7,657 nt of DNA from CAMBDR01 sp046597185 (GCA_046597185.1 JBKJLF010000079.1:1-7657); one strand, 5' to 3'. Positions 1 through 6,909 are shown, numbered from the stretch's first letter. Notes: generated by a model not told the origin, from the sequence alone. Numbers and translations: made by a program.

Positions 1-1
1 A

Positions 2-574
2 TTGACTGGCGTGCAACATTATGCGGCCAAGTCACGCTGTTACCATAATCTGGATCATTTGGTGCATGGTTTGACTGAAATTCGGGTGTGGTCTAATTAC
101 CACGCATGCGATGAGGCCAGTTTGCGTCAATTAAAAAAAGCCTTTTGGATGCATGATGTGGTGTATCACCATGCGAGCGCCGACAATTCGGATGAAGAGC
201 AAAGCGCGCAATGGTGGTTGCAATCAGGGTTGTGCCAGCTTGATGATGCACAAGCGGTGGCTGATTTGATCCGTTGTACCGATCATTTTCAACAAGCTAA
301 CGTCAACCATGTCTTGAAGCAAGTGATGTTGGGGGCTGATTTGGCGATTTTAGGGCAAGACCCGGATGTGTACGATATGTATGCCGATGCGATTCGGGCT
401 GAATTTCAACATGTGCCACTGGATATTTACGTGCCACGGCGTTGCCATGCCTTAAAGCACTTTTGCCAACGGGCTGAGCAACATGGCTTGTATCTGGAAG
501 CTTATTTTGATGCCCAGTACAATGAGATGGCCTTATCCAATATGCAGCGTGAAATTGCCCGTTGGGAGTGTTAA
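2..574 (+). CDS. HD-superfamily predicted metal-dependent phosphohydrolase (5'-truncated)
   Basis: This is a small HD-domain protein of the COG4339 type (predicted metal-dependent phosphohydrolases, physiological substrate unknown). Residue numbers count from base 2. The sequence shows the family signature YHNLDHL (14-20), the HD pair H51-D52 in FWMHDVVYH, an acidic stretch DNSDEEQSA (61-69), TDH (93-95) and GADLAILG (111-118). The histidines, the HD pair and D113 are the expected metal ligands. The C-terminal NMQREI segment is also typical. Family members are about 200-215 residues and usually have some 30 residues before YHN, whereas only 13 are present here. The gene therefore very probably starts outside the window, and the in-frame TTG at base 2 is not taken as a start. 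It ends at TAA 572-574 and converges on the DUF2863 gene. No signal peptide is visible, so a cytoplasmic location is inferred. Some databases carry a misleading 'NMDA receptor subunit' name for this family. Confidence 0.85.
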   Translation: MTGVQHYAAKSRCYHNLDHLVHGLTEIRVWSNYHACDEASLRQLKKAFWMHDVVYHHASADNSDEEQSAQWWLQSGLCQLDDAQAVADLIRCTDHFQQANVNHVLKQVMLGADLAILGQDPDVYDMYADAIRAEFQHVPLDIYVPRRCHALKHFCQRAEQHGLYLEAYFDAQYNEMALSNMQREIARWEC

Positions 575-608
575 GGTTGCAGATAAGGTTGCAGATAAGG
601 TTGAAGTT
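573..608. repeat. 12-bp tandem repeat, about 2.7 copies, between convergent genes
   Basis: AAGGTTGCAGAT occurs at 573-584 and again, identical, at 585-596. It is followed by a diverged third unit AAGGTTGAAGTT at 597-608 (10 of 12 bases match). The array starts inside the stop codon of the HD gene and runs into the stop codon of the DUF2863 gene, so it occupies the whole 32-base gap. I see no stem-loop with a T-tract here, so it does not look like a bidirectional intrinsic terminator. Replication slippage is the simplest origin. Confidence 0.8.
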
Positions 609-1857
609 AATGGAAATGCTCGTTGCCAGTCGGCGTATCTTCGGGCATTTCCGCATGCACCAGTTCACCACCCGGATCAGCAAACAAGGGTGAGCCGCAA
701 TCGTCACAATATTCTGAATTGAAGCGCACCTTATGCCGTTTGATCTGGTGTACCTGTTCTTTTTGCAGCAAACTGATAATTTCATCAATCGGGGTTTTAT
801 TTTCGTTGTTTCCGGGTGATAAGACTTCGGCCAGCGTCCCATCTTCATCTTCCGGGCCATACAAAGGCCATACCACGCCATAGATGATATCGTCGGAATC
901 GCGCAGGGTAAAACCGATGCGATATTCTTCCACTTGGTTGTCGGTATTTTCTTCACCAAACGGGGCCACCACGGCGCGTAATTCATCCGGTGGTAGCGAT
1001 AATGCTTGCGTCAGGTAATGGACTGCGGCGCGAATGGTAATAGGGCGCACCAGTTTGTCGGCTTCGCGACAGGCCACAAAATAGGCTTCAGGTAATAATA
1101 ATTCGACGCCGCAACCGGGCAAGAGCCGGGTCAGTGGTGATAGCGCCTGGGTGCGCCACTGCGTGAGTGCGTGGGCGCGTTCGCTGACGTAGTTGGCCTG
1201 GTGCGCGGCCATTTGCCAGCGAAATAGCGGTGCGCCAGCGCGTGCCACCACGATGAACAATAAATAGCGGGTATCGGCCAAAAACGGTGCCGTTTCTTCG
1301 GTTTTGGCGGGCGCGCGCAATGGGTTGCCTTTGATGGCTGCCGTGGCCATGCGCTGGGTCAGGGTAAAGGTATCGCTATGGCTGCGTGGTAACTGATCGA
1401 CCGAAAACAGGCAAGGCATTAAGGCCATTTTGGTATCGTCGGCGAGGATGGTGCTTAATTGGTTTTGCAAGGTTTGGGCCAGCTCACTGGCAATTGGGCC
1501 GGAATCAATCGAAAACCGGGTCCAGGCCAACACCGGGGCGGCCACCAGTAAAGCCTTATAGCTTTGTTTTTGCCCTTTTTCATCAATTTCAAGCTGGCAC
1601 GATTCGCTACAGGCTTCGACTGCTTCCATTAACACGTCGTAACTGCTTAAATCGCTCATGAACAAATCATTGAGCGCCTGATCGATATGGTCTTGATGGC
1701 CCGCTTTCAGGGTCTTGATTAATTGTTGATCGAGGCTGCGTTCCCACAGCCGCTCTTCAATGCGGCTGGCCGCCTGCGTGAGTGCTTGGGCGTAACTGAC
1801 CAATCGCTGGCTATCGGCAGAGAGTTTTTGTGCTTGATCTTTTTTTGGACGACGCAT
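607..1857 (-). CDS. DUF2863 family protein
   Basis: This 416-residue protein of unknown function fits the betaproteobacterial DUF2863 family, by recognition of its overall pattern. The N-terminus is basic (MRRPKK). It is followed by a probable helical region with SRIEERLWERSL (31-42), QDHIDQAL (55-62) and SSYDVLMEAVEACSES (71-86). The middle holds a hydrophobic stretch YLLFIVVARAG (198-208), and the C-terminal part is acidic. The protein ends with a conserved-looking half zinc-ribbon, CDDCGSPLFADPGGELVHAE (384-403), with one CxxC (C384, C387). No signal peptide or convincing membrane segment is visible, so it is probably cytoplasmic. The length is about that of the family. The ATG at 1857 is chosen because MRRPKK is the usual family start. 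The Shine-Dalgarno sequence is weak: a GAG lies about 13 nt upstream. It is transcribed toward the HD gene and has a possible promoter of its own upstream. There is no evidence for a specific role. Confidence 0.85.
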   Translation of the reverse strand: MRRPKKDQAQKLSADSQRLVSYAQALTQAASRIEERLWERSLDQQLIKTLKAGHQDHIDQALNDLFMSDLSSYDVLMEAVEACSESCQLEIDEKGQKQSYKALLVAAPVLAWTRFSIDSGPIASELAQTLQNQLSTILADDTKMALMPCLFSVDQLPRSHSDTFTLTQRMATAAIKGNPLRAPAKTEETAPFLADTRYLLFIVVARAGAPLFRWQMAAHQANYVSERAHALTQWRTQALSPLTRLLPGCGVELLLPEAYFVACREADKLVRPITIRAAVHYLTQALSLPPDELRAVVAPFGEENTDNQVEEYRIGFTLRDSDDIIYGVVWPLYGPEDEDGTLAEVLSPGNNENKTPIDEIISLLQKEQVHQIKRHKVRFNSEYCDDCGSPLFADPGGELVHAEMPEDTPTGNEHFH

Positions 1858-1912
1858 GAAAATAAAGGCTCGGTGACAAGTTGAGTGGGGCCAAGTGGGC
1901 CGTCTTGTTCGT

Positions 1913-1942
1913 ATTGTAGTGGATTCAGAGCTGAGTTACGAA
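1913..1942 (-). promoter_or_regulatory. Weak sigma70-like promoter candidate for the DUF2863 gene
   Basis: On the - strand a TACAAT hexamer (1918 down to 1913; 5 of 6 to TATAAT) lies 55 bases before the DUF2863 ATG. With an 18-base spacer the -35 would be TTCGTA (1942-1937), which matches TTGACA at only 3 of 6 positions. The location suits a promoter, but the -35 is poor, so this is tentative. Confidence 0.3.
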
Positions 1943-1988
1943 AATGAGGCAATTTGACCGAAACCGTGTTGGAAAATGTCGTCAATTA

Positions 1989-2012
1989 CGCAAATGAGTG
2001 CGCAAATGAGGT
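1989..2012. repeat. 12-bp tandem duplication in the gap before the DUF2863 gene
   Basis: CGCAAATGAGTG (1989-2000) is followed directly by CGCAAATGAGGT (2001-2012); ten of twelve bases match. A looser relative, AAAATGAGGC, lies at 1941-1950. The pair sits just past the stop codon of the anchored-protein gene. No hairpin is evident, and a role in regulation or termination is not supported. The period equals that of the repeat at 573-608, but the sequence is unrelated. Confidence 0.65.
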
Positions 2013-2015
2013 CAC

Positions 2016-3389
2016 TTATTTATTGCCGGGCGCGGCAGCTTTGTTCATGTCTTTGGCGAAATCCTCATGAAACCGTGCTGCCAGTACGGTTTTGGTGCGC
2101 GACTGATTGGCCAGTTTTTTACGCCACTGATCCATTTCGCCAAATTCCATCGCGTGGAGTGTCGATTTGGCCCAGCGCGCGTCATCCTGGCAGCTTTGTA
2201 GCGTTTTATTGGGTATGGCGTTCGCGTTATTAATGCGTGTCTTGATAATTTCATCGACTAATCCCGAAATCGCATCTTGTTCCAGTCTGGCAATGGCGGT
2301 TTTTTCCGGGGGCCAAGCTAACTTCTCCGCGAGTTCTGCGGCAATGGCAGGGCTGACCGGATTGGCTTGATCATGGAGTAATTTCTCCGCCATGCCTTCA
2401 CAAATTTGGCGGCGATTAGATTGGGTTAAGCTTTCTGGTTGGCAATAATCAGTCATCAATTTGTACGGTGGTGAGCCGCGCAGGCTATAGACTGAATTAT
2501 TCAAGGTGCCCAGTTCGAGTTGAACAAAACCATTTTGTTGTGCCAACTTGAAACCGGCCTGCAATTGGGGCAAACCAAGTAAGCGTTGATCAAATATTTT
2601 TGCGTGTGATAAATGAAACATGGCATTGTCAACGTCCGTATTTTTATTGCCAGCCTGTTTTGCCGCGTACATCCATGCAAAGCCATTCTCCGGGTCGCGT
2701 AATGCCCACTGGCTGGCCGATATTTGTTGGCAAAAAACCTCTGAGCCTTCGACCCGCTGTGGGGCCAGTTCCAAGGCATTGCAGCCATGAAAGGCGGTGG
2801 CGTAGAGTTGTGGGTCGCGTGAGCTGATCGCCAATTTCGCAATCTCATTAAAATCTTTGGTTTGTACTGCGGTGGTTGCCGCTTCCATTTGTTGTAGACA
2901 AGTCGGATTATCGACGCACTGGGGATATTTTTGCTTGAATTCTTGGGGGATTTTTTGTGTTTGTATTTTTGCATGCATGAATAATGCAGCGGCACGTTGT
3001 TGTAGATCGGCACTATTAATGGCTTGTTCGATCATCTTCTCGACAACGCCCTTGGCCAAGGTTTGTGCCTCGGTCCATTTTTGTTGAAATTGTGCCGGGT
3101 CGTTGCCCAGCCCAAGTTCCATCTCCTTACACATGGCATCGTTCAAAAAAGCTTGCTCTGTGCGCTTTTGCGGGTTGGCAATAACATTGGCCAGGCTTGG
3201 GTCGGGTTTGGCGCTGGCGGTGTCGGGTGTGAGCACCTGCGCCGACTTGGTTTGATCGGGCGTAGGTGTCGTGACAAAGTAGAGCATGGCAACCAATATA
3301 AACAGAGCGAGTGCGATGCGTACCAAGGGGGGCATAAACAAGGCTGATGGTTTCATGATTTCAGGCAATAGTAACGTATGCGTTAGCAT
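2016..3389 (-). CDS. Hypothetical membrane-anchored periplasmic protein with eight cysteines
   Basis: I do not recognise this 457-residue protein. A single hydrophobic segment at about residues 22-39 (LVRIALALFILVAMLYFV) is preceded by a basic residue and followed by a Thr/Pro/Asp/Lys-rich linker (40-75). This suggests a signal anchor with the rest of the protein in the periplasm. The remainder looks largely alpha-helical. A stretch at about 228-266 (DPENGFAWMYAAKQAG at 232-247, then helix-like HLSHAKIFD) resembles one TPR/Sel1-like helical hairpin, but I cannot count regular repeats. There are eight cysteines, at 87, 158, 164, 203, 220, 316, 330 and 400. All lie after the membrane segment, and an even number fits disulfide formation. 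The start is uncertain. The ATG at 3389 gives 457 residues, while the ATG at 3356 (MKPSALF, 446 residues) gives a more typical signal-anchor N-terminus. Neither has a good Shine-Dalgarno sequence. The gene lies downstream of the pulA terminator, so it is probably transcribed separately. Confidence 0.8.
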   Translation of the reverse strand: MLTHTLLLPEIMKPSALFMPPLVRIALALFILVAMLYFVTTPTPDQTKSAQVLTPDTASAKPDPSLANVIANPQKRTEQAFLNDAMCKEMELGLGNDPAQFQQKWTEAQTLAKGVVEKMIEQAINSADLQQRAAALFMHAKIQTQKIPQEFKQKYPQCVDNPTCLQQMEAATTAVQTKDFNEIAKLAISSRDPQLYATAFHGCNALELAPQRVEGSEVFCQQISASQWALRDPENGFAWMYAAKQAGNKNTDVDNAMFHLSHAKIFDQRLLGLPQLQAGFKLAQQNGFVQLELGTLNNSVYSLRGSPPYKLMTDYCQPESLTQSNRRQICEGMAEKLLHDQANPVSPAIAAELAEKLAWPPEKTAIARLEQDAISGLVDEIIKTRINNANAIPNKTLQSCQDDARWAKSTLHAMEFGEMDQWRKKLANQSRTKTVLAARFHEDFAKDMNKAAAPGNK

Positions 3390-3436
3390 AACACCGCAGG
3401 GGCCAGTTGTTTAGGGTTGTTTTGATGTATATGTCG

Positions 3437-3468
3437 AATTGGAAGAAAGCTTCACGTTTCTCCGAATT
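3437..3468. other. Imperfect inverted repeat upstream of the anchored-protein gene
   Basis: Arms AATTGGAAGAAA (3437-3448) and TTTCTCCGAATT (3457-3468) are separated by eight bases. Ten of twelve positions pair as DNA. In the RNA read from the - strand, one of the two mismatches becomes a G-U pair. The element lies 47 bases before the ATG at 3389. No T-tract follows it on either strand, so it is not an intrinsic terminator. It could be an operator or a leader hairpin, or it could be chance. I found no convincing promoter around it, only an A/T-rich TATACA nearby without a matching -35. Confidence 0.4.
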
Positions 3469-3565
3469 AATGCTGCAAGGGTAAGCGGTGTCGCAGGTGT
3501 AGCCAATGTAGGGTGCAGATTGGCGACCCATGCCAGGTTGGTGAATCTGTATTGCTTCAATGATT

Positions 3566-3597
3566 AAAAAAACAGCCCGACCAAAAGGCCGGGCTGT
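3566..3597 (-). terminator. Rho-independent terminator of pulA
   Basis: Read on the - strand, ACAGCCCGGCC (3597-3587), a TTTT loop and GGTCGGGCTGT (3582-3572) form an 11-bp GC-rich stem with one G-U pair. The stem is followed at once by seven T (3572-3566, the first being the last stem base). It starts about 48 bases past the pulA stop codon. On the + strand no T-tract follows the stem, so termination is expected only for - strand transcription. Confidence 0.92.
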
Positions 3598-3645
3598 GCG
3601 TTGCGGATGCCGCTTAATGTCGCTTTGATGTAGCTTTAAAGCAGT

Positions 3646-6600
3646 TTATTCAACAAACACCACGGTAGTGCGGGCTGGAATGGTGAATGCGCCATTGGCC
3701 GTACTGTAGGTCGCGGTTTTGGCCAGCGTATCCACTGTTGATGCTTGCTGGATTGGATGAATGCTTAAGGTCTTACCTTTCAAAGCATCAATTGTCACGC
3801 TTTGCGCGACTTTATCGACGTTGAACAACACCACCACGTTCTTATACTTGGCTCCATCATAGGCGCTGGGTTGCTGGCCGTTAATCGACATTGCAATCAC
3901 CCCCGCTACTTGGTTGCTGCCGGTATTGTAAAAACTCAGGCGGCTTGCTACGTCTTGGCCGCTGCGCAGACGGAACAGCGTGGTGTCTTTGCGAATGGCC
4001 ATCATTTCGGTTGCATAAGTCAGGGTGTTGGTTATTTGGCTGCTGTTGGGCTTGATCAGGCTATTGGTTAAAATCGGACGCATCAAAGGCCAGTTGCCCT
4101 GGTTGTTGGTAGCCGATGGCAAACCGACGCCAAAGTTATTGCTTTGATAGCTGAAGTCGAGCAAGTTAAACCAGTCACCCGCATTAAAGCTGTCACGTTC
4201 CAGCGACTTGGAGCGCAAGATTTCTTGCCCGGCGTGGTAGAACGGTACGCCTTGTGCCAGCGTCATCATCGCGGTGCCCAGATTTTGTGCGCGCAAACGC
4301 TCGGCAATCGGGGTGCTTTGCGGCAATTTATAGGCATTGATATCGAACAGGGTTTGGTTATCATGCGCTTCAACATAATTGATGGTTTCAAACGGATCAG
4401 CGTTATAACCTGCGCCTTGGCCAAAGTAATCAATCTCCGAACTCTTCTTGGTGCTCCCTGTGCGGTCGGTGAAGCTGTAATCCTTCAAGGTGCCGGACAA
4501 ACCGACCCGTACCATATCGGCCAAACGCAATAAATCGTCTTTGCTTTGGGTGCTGGTGGCGTTTTTGTCGTAGAACACGCCATTGATCAAGCCTTGTTGG
4601 CTGATGGTGTTTTCGCCATTGTCGCAGCAACCGCCACCACGCACGGCATCACGCAAACGGTCGTTAAACGAACCGATGCCAGTGCCTGCCATATTGGACT
4701 GACGGGCTTGTTTGAAGCGCGCATCGTTTTGAATCGCGCCGAAATTCCATGCTTCGCCATAAATATAGATTGGGCGACCCGCCGCTGCAGCGACATCGGC
4801 TTTGAGTTTATTCATGGTGTCGATGGAATGGAAGCCCATCAAATCGAAACGGAAGCTATCGACCTGATATTGGCTGGCCCAGGTGCTGACCGAGTCGATC
4901 ATCAATTTGGCCATCATCGCGTTTTCGCTGGCGGTGTCGGCACAGCAGCTATCGGTGATGCCGCTACCCAGCGCATTCAAACGATGGTAGTAGCCTGGCA
5001 CGATTTTATCCAATACCGAGCGATTATTTTGACCCGAGGCATTGGTGTGGTTGTACACCACGTCCATGGCCACCCGCAAACCGGCCTCGTGCATGCCCTT
5101 GACCATGCTGCGAAATTCTCGTACCCGCACACGGCCGTCGTTGGCATCGCTGGCGTAGCTGCCTTCGGGGGCCGTGTAGTGGTAAGGATCATAGCCCCAG
5201 TTGAAGCAATCTTTGTCGGCCACCGCAGCAATGGCGGCTTGTTGCTGATCCGAATCGGCTGCGGCCGCCGGGATGGTTGGCGAGATGCAATTGCTTTCGT
5301 CGATGGTGGCAAGATCAAACGTGGGCAACAAATGAATATGGGTCAAACCCGCTTGCTGCAATTTTTTCAGGTGTTTCATGCCATTCGAATTGGTTTCGGC
5401 AAAGGCCAAATATTTACCGCGCCGTGCGCTTGGCACCGTGCTGTCACTGACCGAGAAATCGCGGATATGCAATTCATATAGCGAAATATCGGCAGGGTGG
5501 GCCAGGGCGGGAATGGTATGGTTGTCCCAAGCTTCAGGCTTCAAATCGGCACTGGCCAGGTTGGCCACAAAGCTGCGTTGGCTATTGGCATTCAAGCTCA
5601 GCGAATAGGGGTCGGTAATCTCATTGGCCACCACTTTATTGTCGGCGAAACGTGAAAAACCATTCACCGCATACGTGTAATACGCGACATTGGTGTAAGC
5701 GCTGTTGGGTGCGGTGTAAGACCACACGCCGCTGGCGGCATCTTCCACCATATCGAGCGTGGTTTTAGGGGCGCTGGTAGCGTCGGCGGGGTTGGCATAC
5801 ACATTGAGTTTGACCGATTGCGCAGTCGGTGCCCACAGTTTGAAGGTGGGTACGTTATTGCTATCAAAGGTCACGCCCAATTTGGCATTGGTGGCGCTGG
5901 CGGCATACACATCGTCCAATGCGGCAGCGGTTTGAATCGAGCTGGCCTGGATCAGTTTGCCGGCGCTGTCGAGTTGGGCAATTACTACTTGGCCTTTTAA
6001 ACGGGCGCGCGCGTTGGCGGCATCGGCATCACTCAGTTTTAGTGCCGTAGCGCTCTTGATGTGCGGGAATTTGCTTTGCTGCGCAGCCGACAAACCACCT
6101 GCGGCGACGCTTAAGTTATAGCTGCCATCGCTACCCGAGAATACCCCAGCGGCATCGACGGTGATATTGCCATTGGCGGCGTAATACATCTTATAGCTGC
6201 CCGTGCTTGGCACGTCTGGCCAGGCCAAGGTGGCTTTATCCAGCCATAGTGCTTTGGCATCGGCAAAATTGGCGAGCGTGATTGGTAATACCTTATCGCT
6301 TATGGTGCAACTGCCTTCCAGTATCCAGACTTCTTGCCCGGTGCTGGCGATATTGCTGGCGATAGGCAAGGCTTGATCGCTACCGCAGTTTTTAGTGCCA
6401 CTACCATCGGTGACCAGGAATTTTACCGTTGTTTTGGTGGTGTCGAGCGGGATATCAACATAGCCGCCGAAGCTGTCGGACTGGGTGAATAAAAAGCGAT
6501 CCTGAATCCACACGGCAGAAGGTTTGGCCGGGCCTTCAAAGGCATATGCGCCCCATTTGGCTTCATCTTTTTGGGTGCGGTGAAAGTGCATGCGCAGGGT

Positions 6601-6744
6601 TTTGGCGGGAATACTGGCCACGGGTGTTGGGGTTGGGGTGGCTGTGCTGCTGGTGGCACCATCGCCGCCGCATCCGGCCAGGAGGCCGCTGCACAGCATC
6701 ACGCTGGCGGGCAGAGTTTTAAAAAATCCGGAGAAAAATGACAT
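3646..6744 (-). CDS. pulA: Pullulanase-type alpha-1,6-glucosidase (GH13), outer-membrane lipoprotein
   Basis: This debranching enzyme hydrolyses alpha-1,6 bonds in pullulan, starch and glycogen dextrins, and resembles Klebsiella surface pullulanase. The 1032 residues begin with a lipoprotein signal ending in the lipobox LAGC. C25 is the lipidated cysteine and Gly follows at +2, which favours the outer membrane. A Thr/Pro linker (35-47) precedes a CBM41-like starch-binding domain (about 48-155), a pullulanase N2-like region (about 157-275), a CBM48 (about 287-385) and the GH13 barrel (about 420-880). The C-terminal pullulanase domain is about 885-1032. Catalytic motifs are complete: YELHIRDF (423-430), NWGYDP (515-520), DVVYNH (561-566), FRFD with nucleophile D634, YGEAW with acid/base E664, and HDN with D795. 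The length suits an intact family member. The mature protein has cysteine pairs at 600-601 and 706-707, plus C120, C146, C486 and C513. A good GAGG Shine-Dalgarno fixes the start. A LacI-type palindrome lies upstream and an intrinsic terminator downstream, so it is probably its own transcription unit. A type II secretion system would be expected for surface display but is not in the window. Confidence 0.96.
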   Translation of the reverse strand: MSFFSGFFKTLPASVMLCSGLLAGCGGDGATSSTATPTPTPVASIPAKTLRMHFHRTQKDEAKWGAYAFEGPAKPSAVWIQDRFLFTQSDSFGGYVDIPLDTTKTTVKFLVTDGSGTKNCGSDQALPIASNIASTGQEVWILEGSCTISDKVLPITLANFADAKALWLDKATLAWPDVPSTGSYKMYYAANGNITVDAAGVFSGSDGSYNLSVAAGGLSAAQQSKFPHIKSATALKLSDADAANARARLKGQVVIAQLDSAGKLIQASSIQTAAALDDVYAASATNAKLGVTFDSNNVPTFKLWAPTAQSVKLNVYANPADATSAPKTTLDMVEDAASGVWSYTAPNSAYTNVAYYTYAVNGFSRFADNKVVANEITDPYSLSLNANSQRSFVANLASADLKPEAWDNHTIPALAHPADISLYELHIRDFSVSDSTVPSARRGKYLAFAETNSNGMKHLKKLQQAGLTHIHLLPTFDLATIDESNCISPTIPAAAADSDQQQAAIAAVADKDCFNWGYDPYHYTAPEGSYASDANDGRVRVREFRSMVKGMHEAGLRVAMDVVYNHTNASGQNNRSVLDKIVPGYYHRLNALGSGITDSCCADTASENAMMAKLMIDSVSTWASQYQVDSFRFDLMGFHSIDTMNKLKADVAAAAGRPIYIYGEAWNFGAIQNDARFKQARQSNMAGTGIGSFNDRLRDAVRGGGCCDNGENTISQQGLINGVFYDKNATSTQSKDDLLRLADMVRVGLSGTLKDYSFTDRTGSTKKSSEIDYFGQGAGYNADPFETINYVEAHDNQTLFDINAYKLPQSTPIAERLRAQNLGTAMMTLAQGVPFYHAGQEILRSKSLERDSFNAGDWFNLLDFSYQSNNFGVGLPSATNNQGNWPLMRPILTNSLIKPNSSQITNTLTYATEMMAIRKDTTLFRLRSGQDVASRLSFYNTGSNQVAGVIAMSINGQQPSAYDGAKYKNVVVLFNVDKVAQSVTIDALKGKTLSIHPIQQASTVDTLAKTATYSTANGAFTIPARTTVVFVE

Positions 6745-6752
6745 GGGGTAAT

Positions 6753-6756
6753 CCTC
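6753..6756 (-). promoter_or_regulatory. Shine-Dalgarno sequence of pulA
   Basis: The - strand reads TTGAGGATTACCCC directly before the ATG at 6744. GAGG (6756-6753) is spaced eight bases from the start codon. This is the best ribosome binding site in the window, and it confirms that the lipoprotein signal peptide is the true N-terminus. Confidence 0.85.
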
Positions 6757-6773
6757 AATGGGTAAGGCTGGCG

Positions 6774-6803
6774 ATTATTTGCAATTGTTGGCGTCAACCG
6801 CAA
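6774..6803 (-). promoter_or_regulatory. Tentative pulA promoter
   Basis: On the - strand AATAAT (6779-6774; 5 of 6 to TATAAT) has TTGCGG (6803-6798; 3 of 6 to TTGACA) 18 bases upstream. Transcription would begin near 6767, giving a leader of about 23 bases. An alternative is the perfect -35 TTGACA at 6832-6827, but the base string 17 positions later (TTGAGG) is not a usable -10. The choice cannot be settled by eye. In either case the palindrome at 6806-6819 would lie next to or inside the promoter. Confidence 0.25.
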
Positions 6804-6805
6804 CC

Positions 6806-6819
6806 TCAAAGCGCTTTGA
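6806..6819. promoter_or_regulatory. LacI-family-type operator (perfect 14-bp palindrome) upstream of pulA
   Basis: TCAAAGCGCTTTGA is a perfect palindrome with its centre (the central CG step) at 6812/6813, 62 bases before the pulA start codon. A central CG flanked by AAAG/CTTT half-sites is the hallmark of operators for LacI-family sugar regulators, including catabolite-responsive elements and MalR-like sites. It lies close to both candidate -35 elements, which suits control of pulA by a maltose- or glucan-responsive LacI-family regulator. No such regulator gene is in the window, so the identity of the protein is inference. Confidence 0.6.
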
Positions 6820-6879
6820 ATTTAGATGTCAATTCAAGCTTTTTGCGGTGTTACTGCGAGCTTGGGCGTTTTTTGATCA

Positions 6880-6909
6880 GGGATGGTTGATGCGCACGTT
6901 ACCATACCC
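6880..6909 (-). other. Hairpin between the TonB receptor gene and pulA
   Basis: On the - strand GGGTATGGT (6909-6901) pairs with ACCATCCC (6887-6880) across a 13-base loop, giving eight base pairs with one bulged T. It begins about 46 bases past the receptor stop codon. No T-tract follows (the next bases are TGATCAAAAAA), so it is not a standard intrinsic terminator. It might protect the receptor mRNA 3' end or aid Rho-dependent termination, or it may have no role. Confidence 0.3.

Noticed and set aside
303..986. Open frame of 227 codons on the - strand across the HD gene, the repeat and the end of the DUF2863 gene
   Set aside because: It overlaps two well-supported genes in other frames and its translation has no domain-like pattern. 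It stays open partly because the 12-bp repeats carry no stop in that frame.
2501..3013. Open frame of 170 codons on the - strand inside the anchored-protein gene
   Set aside because: It lies in a shifted frame wholly within the 2016-3389 gene and its translation looks like random basic/low-order sequence. There is no ribosome binding site or homology-like motif.
3469..3565. Search for a small gene or RNA in the gap between the anchored-protein gene and the pulA terminator
   Set aside because: No open frame with a ribosome binding site and no RNA structure beyond weak four-base GGGT/ACCC pairing was found.
3633..3642. Palindrome GCTTTAAAGC just past the pulA stop codon
   Set aside because: It is a short AT-centred 10-mer with no loop and no T-tract. 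The real terminator is a few bases further downstream.
4546..5481. Open frame of 311 codons on the + strand, opposite pulA
   Set aside because: It is fully antisense to the GH13 catalytic core, where every conserved motif is on the - strand. The translation is Gly/Val/His/Ile-rich with no recognisable motif, as expected from the mirror of a codon-biased gene.
6622..6641. G-rich run on the + strand that could be read as a G-quadruplex
   Set aside because: It has only three tracts of three or more G, with a fourth of two. It is explained by the codons for the Thr-Pro linker after the pullulanase lipobox.
6827..6832. Perfect -35 hexamer TTGACA on the - strand upstream of pulA
   Set aside because: No acceptable -10 hexamer follows at 16-18 bases. 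It is mentioned as an alternative in the promoter entry but not called on its own.
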